Assembly: GCA_938074585.1 (NCBI GenBank)
Contig: CALJEW010000274.1
Span: forward strand, 1 to 8,877
Source: an uncultured Rhodospirillales bacterium
Lineage (GTDB): Bacteria; Pseudomonadota; Alphaproteobacteria; Rhodospirillales; Casp-alpha2
Direction of reading: 5' to 3'
DNA: 8,877 bases
The notes under the pieces are model-generated. The model had not been told where the DNA came from. It saw only the letters and a list, made by a program, of their open reading frames with translations, and made no database searches. This document shows, in pieces, positions 1-5,389 of the stretch. The stretch's first letter is position 1; the number at the start of each line of letters is the position of its first letter. A program made the position numbers and the translations under genes.

Positions 1-282
1 GATCATCACCGTCAGTGATCCGGCAATCGTAATAAACATTCTTTGGGTGTTCTTATCCATGTAAGGCTCTGTCGATTGGGATATTAGGCTTGTTCGACGG
101 AACCACCGGAAGACAACACACATGCAGCAGACAAACATGCCTGCTGCAAGCCAGAAAGGAAATGCTCCGCCACCGGGTCCTTCGTCTGGTATCCATCCAA
201 TAGGGAGTTCTGCACTTTTAAGCATCAAGTAGGCGGAGAAGGCCGCCAAACATAAAGCCATCACTAGTTCAGCCTTGCGCAT
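1..282 (-). CDS. tctB: Tripartite tricarboxylate transporter TctB family protein (partial, N-terminal 94 residues)
   Basis: This is the small membrane subunit of a tripartite tricarboxylate transporter (TTT), a secondary carboxylate importer made of TctC (periplasmic binder), TctB (small, about four membrane helices) and TctA (large channel). The reading frame is open from the ATG at 282 to the window edge, so the C-terminal part is missing. Visible are a first hydrophobic segment (about residues 6-21), the TctB-typical stretch ELPIGWIPDEGPGGGAFPFW (residues 25-44), a second hydrophobic segment (about 41-58) and the start of a third near 84-94. The start is supported by a strong ribosome site, GGAGGAG, about 6 bases upstream. 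It lies 54 bp downstream of tctC on the same strand, so the two are probably co-transcribed. TctA is expected beyond position 1. The family call is firm; the substrate cannot be read from the sequence. Confidence 0.9.
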   Translation of the reverse strand, partial: MRKAELVMALCLAAFSAYLMLKSAELPIGWIPDEGPGGGAFPFWLAAGMFVCCMCVVFRWFRRTSLISQSTEPYMDKNTQRMFITIAGSLTVMI

Positions 283-317
283 GGCCGTCTCCTCCGCATT
301 ACTTAATTACGGTTCTT

Positions 318-336
318 CACTGATGATATATCAGTG
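318..336 (-). promoter_or_regulatory. Short hairpin between tctC and tctB
   Basis: A perfect 7-bp inverted repeat (CACTGAT at 318-324, ATCAGTG at 330-336, 5-base loop) lies directly against the tctC stop codon. In TTT and similar operons the binding-protein mRNA is often made in excess of the membrane subunits, and intergenic hairpins can stabilise or attenuate. That role here is inference. There is no T-run, so it is unlikely to be a full terminator. Confidence 0.3.
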
Positions 337-1338
337 TTACTTCATTTCACCCGAAGCTTTTAAAAGCTCCGCATGCTTGGCTTGCTCAACAACGAAATAG
401 TCAGTCAGAGCTTTCCCTGTTAACCAACCAGGAAGCAAACCTTTTTTCGCCATATAGTCCTGCCATTCTTTAGTCTTATAGACCTTATCGAAGACATCGA
501 CATAGAACGCTTGAACATCGGCACTGATGCCATTTGGTGCAATTATAGAGCGTTGCATGTAATAGACCATATCGTCACCATGTCCTAGTTCTGCAAAAGT
601 TGGGATTTTGGCAAATTTACCTGACATCTTCCCCTTTGGCGTAAAACTTGCTATTGGGCGTGATTTACCTGCATCCCAGAAACCAAGTTGTTCGGACGGG
701 TTGTTTACGGTTGAATTAATGTGTTTACCAATCAGCTCCTTAGCAACCTTTCCACCGCCTTTATAAGGAATGTAAGTCATTTTGATGCCAAACTTTTTTG
801 ACAACATTGCTGTTACTAACGAATCTTCAGCACCTTTACCGGTTCCACCCATTTTCCAAGCTTTAGGGCCTGCTTTTTTCACAGCAGCAACATAATCTTC
901 TACCGAGTTAATGTTGGTATCAGAGTTGACCCAAAGCTGGAATGTATCTTCTGCCATCCGAGTAATCGGCGTGAAATTTGCAATATTTACCCCCAGACCA
1001 GGCTGACGTAGTGGTGTGGTGTAAAGACTATTCAAAGTCGCCATAACGACATAAGAATCTCCAGCATGACTTTTCAAATAGCTTAAAGCTTCAGCACCAG
1101 ACCCGCCACCTTTATTGATAGGGATAAACGGCTTTGGTGAAATTTTATGCTTTTCAATAATGCTTTGGATAAAGCGCGCAAGCTTATCAGCTCCCCCGCC
1201 CTTGCCTGCCATAATCACAAATTCTATGGGTTTCCTTGGTGTCCAACCTGCGTGAGCAGAATCAATAACAGCAATACTTCCAAGCCCAACGCCAATCGCG
1301 ACGCCCAAGCTTAATAACGATACGCCTATCTTCTTCAT
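337..1338 (-). CDS. tctC: TctC/Bug-family periplasmic substrate-binding protein
   Basis: This 333-residue protein has the normal length for the TctC/BugT family, the periplasmic receptors that deliver carboxylates or other small organic acids to the TctAB membrane complex. The N-terminus is a Sec signal peptide: KK, a hydrophobic core at about residues 5-25, and a likely cleavage after AHA (residues 28-30). The mature protein begins GWTPRKPIEFVIMAGKGGGAD, the family's first strand and glycine-rich ligand loop. Further family landmarks are IPINKGGGSGAEAL, the GTGKGAEDSL segment, YIPYKGGGKVAKELIGKH, and VNNPSEQLGFWDAGKSRPIA. The ATG is supported by GGGAGAC about 5 bases upstream. It is the first gene of the tct operon and sits behind the promoter/operator at 1451-1503. 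Codon use is more AT-rich than in the genes at 1.8-6.8 kb. The ligand is unknown, because Bug proteins vary widely in specificity. Confidence 0.93.
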   Translation of the reverse strand: MKKIGVSLLSLGVAIGVGLGSIAVIDSAHAGWTPRKPIEFVIMAGKGGGADKLARFIQSIIEKHKISPKPFIPINKGGGSGAEALSYLKSHAGDSYVVMATLNSLYTTPLRQPGLGVNIANFTPITRMAEDTFQLWVNSDTNINSVEDYVAAVKKAGPKAWKMGGTGKGAEDSLVTAMLSKKFGIKMTYIPYKGGGKVAKELIGKHINSTVNNPSEQLGFWDAGKSRPIASFTPKGKMSGKFAKIPTFAELGHGDDMVYYMQRSIIAPNGISADVQAFYVDVFDKVYKTKEWQDYMAKKGLLPGWLTGKALTDYFVVEQAKHAELLKASGEMK

Positions 1339-1423
1339 TATAGTCTCCCATTTCAGTTATGTGCCAACCCCGCCGCTATTTTGTATTTTTGCGTTTTACG
1401 AGGCACGTTCGATTGTGCAATAT

Positions 1424-1436
1424 TTTGCATTGCAAA
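1424..1436. promoter_or_regulatory. Palindrome TTTGCA-T-TGCAAA in tctC leader
   Basis: A perfect 6+1+6 palindrome lies between the tctC promoter and its start codon, about 90 bp upstream of the ATG. It overlaps a second inverted repeat (TGCAAT 1416-1421, ATTGCA 1429-1434). It could be a second regulator site or a leader structure. I do not recognise a specific regulator for it. Confidence 0.3.
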
Positions 1437-1450
1437 CCGAGTATATCAGC

Positions 1451-1471
1451 CGTGGTATTTGGTATACCACG
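1451..1471 (-). promoter_or_regulatory. Putative GntR (FadR-type) operator upstream of tctC
   Basis: This is a perfect inverted repeat with 8-bp arms (CGTGGTAT at 1451-1458, ATACCACG at 1464-1471) and a 5-base centre. Embedded in it is the self-complementary core TGGTATACCA. FadR/FCD-type GntR regulators are known to bind sites of the form TNGTATACNA. The repeat starts 3 bp after the -10 box of the predicted tctC promoter, so it covers the transcription start, a classical repressor position. No regulator gene is in the window. Confidence 0.6.
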
Positions 1472-1473
1472 AA

Positions 1474-1503
1474 ATTATAGCCATATATTTATTTGGCGCA
1501 CAA
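1474..1503 (-). promoter_or_regulatory. Predicted sigma-70 promoter for the tct operon
   Basis: On the minus strand there is a perfect -10 box TATAAT (complement of 1474-1479) and a weak -35 TTGTGC (complement of 1498-1503), separated by 18 bp. The predicted start falls inside the adjacent inverted repeat, which leaves a leader of about 130 nt before the tctC ATG. The weak -35 lowers confidence, but the exact -10 and the operator next to it support the call. Confidence 0.5.
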
Positions 1504-1590
1504 CATATTTTAGAATTTAAAAGGGAAATACAATAAAATCACACAACAGAATTTATTAGAGTACCCACTCAGGGCCAAAATCGACTACTT

Positions 1591-1725
1591 TCAATGCCGA
1601 CACTTCACTTCTTTTCTACCCCCCCAAAAGAGACGTTTGAAATATCCCACAATTCTGTCGAGGACGTCAGCAAGCCACCCTTGATGATCAACACCATTAA
1701 ATCTAGCTGTCTCAATGAGGGTATA
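1591..1725 (-). pseudogene. IS66-family transposase fragment (C-terminal end)
   Basis: Reading the minus strand from 1725 gives YTLIETARFNGVDHQGWL followed by ADVLDRI, which closely matches the conserved C-terminus of IS66-family transposases (family pattern: YTLIETAKLNG, then W, then DVLARI). The usual terminal LLPW segment is degraded: after DRI the frame reads VGYFKRLFWGG and a short unrelated tail to a TGA at 1591-1593. Upstream of 1725 the frame soon meets stop codons, so only about 45 codons survive. It is a dead remnant lying 68 bp from the 3' end of the hydrolase gene, and it marks a past insertion or deletion event at this edge of the catabolic block. Confidence 0.75.
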
Positions 1726-1793
1726 GCAAACGTCCAGAAGCTTACCCAGCTTGCGGTCACCCGGCTAGTTCTGGAATTACAATACCTACAGCC

Positions 1794-2990
1794 TCAGACC
1801 AGATAATCCCGAATTGCGATGGCAGCACGAATATTCAAGTTGGCGTCTTCGTCTTCGAGAGGGATGGCGTGGGAGGAATGTTTGGCGATGACGATATCAT
1901 TGGTCCGGTCGACAAATAGGTACTGTCCGTGAATGCCAAGGCACATTAAGACTGGAGCGCCCAATTCCAGCACGAACCATTTACTCCGGTAGCGAAAGGG
2001 CAGGCCGGGGAAATGCTCAACAAAATCGCCAGCCTCCCAGGCTCCAGCATCGCCGCCATTCTGGATGTCATCAATCCAGGCCGTTGGCACAATCTGATTG
2101 TCGCCGCGGCGTCCGTCATTGACCATCAGTTGGCCGACACGGGCAAGATCTCGCGTTGTGATACACATGCCGCCTGCTGCCCTAGCAGCGCCCAGACGAT
2201 CCACCGTGATATAAGCGCTGCGCTCAGCCCCCATAGGCTGCCAAAGTAATTCAGACATCAAATCGGCGTAACGCTTGCCAGTGGCGCGCTCGAAGATCCA
2301 TGCCATCAGGTCAGTGTTTGGGGAAACATAATGAAAGCGCCCGTTATGAGGGCCATCACTATCGGTTAGCTCTTTAAAAAATGTGCGCAGGTCCGAGGCT
2401 GTCTCGCCAAGCCCCATCGGATTCCATCCAGTGGCCTTTCGGTATTCGATAAGCGGGCCGCTGGTGAGTAGGTAGTCCTCGTTAAATTCGATCCCAGCCC
2501 GCATATCCAATAAGTTTCGTACCGTGGCATCTTTATAGGCCGTACTGCCAAGTTCTGGTATGTATTCAGAGACCAGAGCCTCTGTTTTTAGCCTGTTCTG
2601 TTCCACCAGAATACCAGCCAGCAACCCCAGCATGGATTTGGACACAGACATCAGGATATGAGGTGTGGTTGCCGACATGCCGTTGGCATATTGCTCGGTA
2701 ACAATGCAGCCCTTATGCAGAACAACAAAACCATCAGAATTGGTTTGCTCAAGGAATGAATCCAAATCAATATTGCCGTCATTTGAAGAAATTGCCAAGC
2801 CCTGTAAATTTCGATCTGATTTTTCCAGAGCCTGCACCTGGTCCGGCGCATTGGCGATGTCGGCTGATGGAACGACTTCGCGTACATGCTGGAAGGCCCA
2901 CTTGTTGAAGGGGACAGTGCGCCAATTCTCCAGCGTCGCCTGGTTTTCTGTCTGGGCCGGGAATTCACTCATCATTATTTGATTGCTCAT
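1794..2990 (-). CDS. NylB-like serine hydrolase (beta-lactamase / 6-aminohexanoate-dimer hydrolase family)
   Basis: This is a serine hydrolase of the penicillin-binding-protein/class C beta-lactamase fold, with the closest resemblance I can recall to NylB, which cleaves the amide of 6-aminohexanoate linear dimer. From the ATG at 2990 it has 398 residues, similar to NylB (about 390). Shared landmarks are the N-terminal LENWRTVPFNKWAFQHVREVVPSA pattern (about residues 20-43), the catalytic SxxK box in HILMSVSKS (Ser115, Lys118), NEDY (170-173, the position of NylB's substrate-contacting Tyr), the YVS box in RFHYVSPNTD (Tyr221) and GIHGQ (353-357). There is no signal peptide, so it is probably cytoplasmic. 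A TTG 39 bases upstream (3029) also keeps the frame open, but the ATG with AGAGGCGG before it is preferred. The true substrate may be an amide, ester or peptide; NylB itself evolved from an esterase-like ancestor. Confidence 0.85.
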   Translation of the reverse strand: MSNQIMMSEFPAQTENQATLENWRTVPFNKWAFQHVREVVPSADIANAPDQVQALEKSDRNLQGLAISSNDGNIDLDSFLEQTNSDGFVVLHKGCIVTEQYANGMSATTPHILMSVSKSMLGLLAGILVEQNRLKTEALVSEYIPELGSTAYKDATVRNLLDMRAGIEFNEDYLLTSGPLIEYRKATGWNPMGLGETASDLRTFFKELTDSDGPHNGRFHYVSPNTDLMAWIFERATGKRYADLMSELLWQPMGAERSAYITVDRLGAARAAGGMCITTRDLARVGQLMVNDGRRGDNQIVPTAWIDDIQNGGDAGAWEAGDFVEHFPGLPFRYRSKWFVLELGAPVLMCLGIHGQYLFVDRTNDIVIAKHSSHAIPLEDEDANLNIRAAIAIRDYLV

Positions 2991-3132
2991 GAAGGGACTG
3001 CCGCCTCTAGGGTTTATGCCATTTACCAAATTAACATAGAAGGTTTAAATGGACAACCTCGATGTAAGCCGCGGAGTATTTGAAGTCTAGATAAAATAAA
3101 GAGCTCACTCGCTATCTACCTTCATATACCAA

Positions 3133-3150
3133 CCCCAAAAATCGTTGGGG
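3133..3150. terminator. GC-rich inverted repeat, possible terminator
   Basis: CCCCAA (3133-3138) and TTGGGG (3145-3150) form a perfect 6-bp stem with a 6-base loop. On the plus strand GTTT follows, and on the minus strand a second GG run. The T-tract is too short for a confident intrinsic terminator. Its position, between two minus-strand transcription units, fits such a role. Confidence 0.35.
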
Positions 3151-3269
3151 GTTTAACTCCAATATCAACTATACTCAAGTTAAGGGAATAACAATATTTT
3201 TGCTAAATGTCGTTAATCCACTCGTTGGCTAAGAAGACCCGGATCGTTATGACATAGCTAAAACAGCCC

Positions 3270-3290
3270 AGCATCGCCCCTTGCGCTGCT
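3270..3290 (-). terminator. Possible terminator after the lipocalin-like gene
   Basis: On the minus strand AGCAGCGC, a 5-base loop and GCGATGCT pair at 7 of 8 positions, followed within a few bases by GTTTTAG. It starts 48 bp after the stop codon of the lipocalin-like gene. Imperfect stem and short T-run, so only a candidate. Confidence 0.35.
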
Positions 3291-3337
3291 CAACATCTTA
3301 ATCAACTAAAATTTCTCCCTATCCCTGAGTAAAAGCT

Positions 3338-3736
3338 CTAAACCTTAGCCATCTGCTCCCAAACCAGCACTCGTTGCTCTTGGATACCACGATATGCCGA
3401 CAGCGGGGGGCGCAGCACCATCAGATCCTCTTCGAAACTAACATCGCGAACCTGCTCAGTGTTTAGCCGCGCCAGGTCCGAGGCCGCATCGACCTTGGTG
3501 ACGAGTTGGCGTCCGTCGTAGGTGAAGTTGCCACAATATGACAGATACTCGCGGGTCCGGCCATCCCCCATCGTTTTAGTGCCGTCGCAAAGTATAGCCA
3601 TCATCCGGCCGTCAGCTCCGAGCGTCAAACGTCCTTGTGCGTTTTCACCGCCATAGGGCGGAGCCGCCGTCGGACTGCCATCCTCTTTGGTCGCGCAGAC
3701 CTGGACCAACCGCCAAGTCCCTACAACATCTCGCAT
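3338..3736 (-). CDS. Lipocalin-like domain protein
   Basis: This 132-residue protein matches the bacterial lipocalin-like domain family: a single small beta-barrel beginning VVGTWRLVQV (residues 4-13), then a conserved YGG..AQGRLTLGADGRMMAI (about 28-48), YCGNFTYDGRQLVTKVD (67-83), and ending in strands VRDVSFEEDLMVLRPP (96-111) and QRVLVWEQM (121-129). There is no signal peptide, so it is expected in the cytoplasm. The family commonly sits beside oxygenase or biosynthetic genes and probably binds a small hydrophobic molecule or acts on one; its activity is not established. It begins 35 bp after the dioxygenase stop, with GAGGGT upstream of the ATG, so it is probably the second gene of that operon. 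Its G+C is among the highest in the window. Confidence 0.8.
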   Translation of the reverse strand: MRDVVGTWRLVQVCATKEDGSPTAAPPYGGENAQGRLTLGADGRMMAILCDGTKTMGDGRTREYLSYCGNFTYDGRQLVTKVDAASDLARLNTEQVRDVSFEEDLMVLRPPLSAYRGIQEQRVLVWEQMAKV

Positions 3737-3771
3737 AAACTCGACCCTCTGTTCGATTTAAGATTAAAAGC

Positions 3772-4659
3772 CTATTCAGCGGCAATTATGGCTGGAGCCT
3801 CTGGGATATCCAAGGTTGTCACCCGGCGCAGCTCCCGGCGTTGATTGGCGTCGTCATAACGGGTTGCGCGGTGCATTGTGGCGCGGTTATCCCAGATGAC
3901 CAGATCCCCATCTCGCCATTGGTGAGCGTGGACAAATTGAGGCTGAGTGGCGTGCTCCATCAACTCTTTGATCAAGATGCGCGCTTCAGGCAGCTCCCAT
4001 CCAATAATCGAAGATATATGTGAGGCGAGGTAAAGTGCTTTGCGCTCAGTGCGCGGCAAGGTCCGGATCAGCGGGTGAACCGCCCCCTTCAACTTCTCAT
4101 GCTCGTCCTCTGAAAACTCAAACCCTAACGTCGTGCGGGAATACGCAATCGAATGATGGCATTGCAAGCCCTCAAGTTCGACCTTCAGCCCCTCGTCCAA
4201 GCCGTCGTAAGCAGCCCGCATATCACCAAATAGGGTATCGGCCCTATCCTGCGGTAGCACTTGTGCATGCAGCATCGAATAGCGACCTGCCGGATCCTGA
4301 AACGACGCATCGGTATGCCAAAGTCGGTTGGCCAGCCCGTAAAGTCGGCGACGGTCGTCAGATTTCATCAAGGTCTTGTCGGACGCAACATTGGAAATAT
4401 CTGTGACGGCCTCAGTCCCAAGCCGGCTCTTGGTGAGTGCCGCCGCCCCGGTCTTGGTGTGCAATTCCCCATCCAGGCGCTTAGCAAAGGCTTTATGCTC
4501 GTCGTCAGTAAACTGCTGATCGCGGAACACCAGCACAGCGTACTTGTCCATCGCGCCTCGGATTTCCGACAAAACAGTCTCGTCCACCGTGTCACGCAAA
4601 TTGATTGGTCCGACTACGCCGAAAAAACTTGAATGCTGCTGATTTACCGAAATGACCAT
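3772..4659 (-). CDS. TfdA/TauD-family Fe(II)/2-oxoglutarate-dependent dioxygenase
   Basis: The product is a 295-residue non-heme iron dioxygenase that would hydroxylate its substrate while decarboxylating 2-oxoglutarate to succinate. Similarity to TfdA (2,4-D dioxygenase, 287 residues) runs over the whole length: AVLVFRDQ, VTDISNVASD, LWHTDASFQDPAGRYSML, GDMRAAYDGL, ELEGL, ELMEHATQPQFVH, DLVIWDNRATMHRATRYD and RRELRRVTTLD. The metal triad is HxD in WHTD (His115, Asp117) plus His263 in MHRATRYD. The RRELRR arginines that bind the 2-oxoglutarate carboxylate are present. An in-frame TTG at 4683 lengthens the frame, but the ATG at 4659 has GAGAG about 8 bases upstream and places the histidines almost where TfdA has them. 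The substrate is unknown: TfdA relatives also act on aryloxypropionates, alkyl sulfonates and sulfates. Confidence 0.92.
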   Translation of the reverse strand: MVISVNQQHSSFFGVVGPINLRDTVDETVLSEIRGAMDKYAVLVFRDQQFTDDEHKAFAKRLDGELHTKTGAAALTKSRLGTEAVTDISNVASDKTLMKSDDRRRLYGLANRLWHTDASFQDPAGRYSMLHAQVLPQDRADTLFGDMRAAYDGLDEGLKVELEGLQCHHSIAYSRTTLGFEFSEDEHEKLKGAVHPLIRTLPRTERKALYLASHISSIIGWELPEARILIKELMEHATQPQFVHAHQWRDGDLVIWDNRATMHRATRYDDANQRRELRRVTTLDIPEAPAIIAAE

Positions 4660-4683
4660 GATGACACTCTCAGAGGTTATCAA

Positions 4684-4945
4684 CCCTAATCGTAATACTA
4701 CCCCGCCTTATAACGCGTGTAAACATGCTTTTGCACAGTGTAATGGTTCAGGTTATTTAAGACACTCAGCCCCTCGAGTATTCTACCGCAAATATGTAAT
4801 GAGGTGACTAGAAGCACGTTATGATTTTTATGTTAATTGCCCAGGCCCTCATCAGATCTCTCTGTCAAAGCGGTTGAGGTTGACAATGGCACTGTCAGAC
4901 TAAACCAGCTTTAATGGATACTCACAGAAATCGTAGAATTTTTTA
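4684..4945. other. Intergenic region upstream of the dioxygenase gene
   Basis: There are 262 bp of non-coding sequence between divergent starts. It holds the predicted dioxygenase promoter (4695-4723). A perfect -35-like TTGACA lies at 4880-4885 on the plus strand, within the inverted repeat TGACA (4881-4885) / TGTCA (4893-4897). This could serve the plus-strand ORF at 4946, although no good -10 sits at the right distance. Confidence 0.35.
4695..4723 (-). promoter_or_regulatory. Predicted promoter of the dioxygenase-lipocalin operon, with overlapping near-palindrome
   Basis: On the minus strand, TTTACA (complement of 4718-4723, 5 of 6 to consensus) and TAGTAT (complement of 4695-4700, 4 of 6) are separated by exactly 17 bp. 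This gives a leader of about 30 nt to the ATG at 4659. The near-palindrome GCGTGT-AA-ACATGC (4715-4728) overlaps the -35 box and could be an operator for an unlinked regulator. Confidence 0.45.
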
Positions 4946-5170
4946 ATGCAAACTGAAAACCCATTCTGCCATTTCAAAACATTCCTGAGATCACCGGTTC
5001 ACTCTGATGATATCCGTCAGGCTGCTATAGGTTTCAGAATTGGGTTTGTGAAAACCGCTGGTGATCTAGTTGCATCAGAGTTTATCAACAAAGCTTATCA
5101 GATTAAGGCGGAGGCGAAAGACAAGCATAATTCTGCACTTGCTGAGAAAGAAAATACGCTTAGTGCATAG
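4946..5170 (+). CDS. Small protein of unknown function, 74 residues
   Basis: I do not recognise this protein. The frame runs from ATG 4946 to TAG 5168-5170 and encodes a soluble, helix-prone sequence. The N-terminal half reads NPFCHFKTFLRSPVHSDDIR, the middle AAIGFRIGFVKTAGDLVASE, and the C-terminal third is rich in Lys, Glu and Ala (KAEAKDKHNSALAEKE), like an amphipathic helix. Composition is protein-like and no coding signal is seen on the opposite strand, which argues for a real gene or recent remnant. Against it, there is no clear Shine-Dalgarno site before the ATG. It is the only plus-strand gene candidate within the minus-strand block and stops directly against the nitronate monooxygenase fragment. 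Confidence 0.5.
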   Translation: MQTENPFCHFKTFLRSPVHSDDIRQAAIGFRIGFVKTAGDLVASEFINKAYQIKAEAKDKHNSALAEKENTLSA

Positions 5171-5389
5171 TCAGCTATATATTTTGTACTTATAGATGGT
5201 TTGGGCTTCTTCGCTCGTCAAAAACCGGGTGCCAATCCAAGTTGCAGATGCGCTAAGCACCAGCACGGCAGCCAAGCTCCGACCATCGGCGATGCAATTA
5301 GCGGCGACAACTGGTATAAGCTGAAGTATCTTAAAGCTTCCGCGGACATGTCCGCCTGCTTCCCAGCCTTGCGCGACAATCACGTCAAC
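5171..5389 (-). pseudogene. Nitronate monooxygenase fragment
   Basis: The minus-strand frame reads VDVIVAQGWEAGGHVRG, then IPVVAANCIADGRSLAAVL, then SASATWIGTRFLTSEEA before a TGA at 5171-5173. These are the core blocks of nitronate monooxygenases (2-nitropropane dioxygenases), flavin enzymes that oxidise alkyl nitronates: the VAQGxEAGGH catalytic-His block, AAGGIADGR and WIGTRFLASEEA. Only about 72 residues of a usual 320-380 remain. The FMN-phosphate-binding GG is changed to NC (fragment residues 31-32), and about ten residues seem to be missing between HVRG and AANC. It therefore cannot encode a working enzyme. The fragment overlaps the last codons of lctP in another frame, so a recombination joint lies near 5390. 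Confidence 0.75.

Larger units (their letters stand above)
3030..3337. other. Intergenic region between hydrolase and lipocalin-like gene
   Basis: There are 308 bp without a supportable gene. It holds two hairpin-forming repeats (described separately) that could end transcription coming from the dioxygenase/lipocalin unit before it reaches the hydrolase. It must also contain the hydrolase promoter if that gene is transcribed on its own. I see no strong -35/-10 pair. Confidence 0.5.

Noticed and set aside
1594..1806. 70-codon plus-strand frame
   Set aside because: The opposite strand over the same bases encodes the IS66 transposase C-terminus, so this frame is its antisense shadow. There is no ribosome site before its ATG.
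2013..2982. Several plus- and minus-strand frames of 61-105 codons across the hydrolase gene
   Set aside because: All lie inside the NylB-like gene in other frames; the hydrolase frame carries full family motifs, so these are shadows.
3841..4632. Plus-strand frames of 60-128 codons
   Set aside because: They are antisense to the TfdA-like dioxygenase, whose conserved motifs fill the whole region.
4880..4915. TTGACA on the plus strand considered as a full promoter for the 74-residue ORF
   Set aside because: The -35 is perfect but no acceptable -10 lies 16-18 bp downstream; kept only as a note in the intergenic entry.
5342..5355. Perfect 14-bp palindrome GCGGACATGTCCGC after lctP, considered as a terminator or operator
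   Set aside because: It falls within the GGHVRG codons of the nitronate monooxygenase fragment, so it is explained by former coding sequence. It has no loop or T-run.
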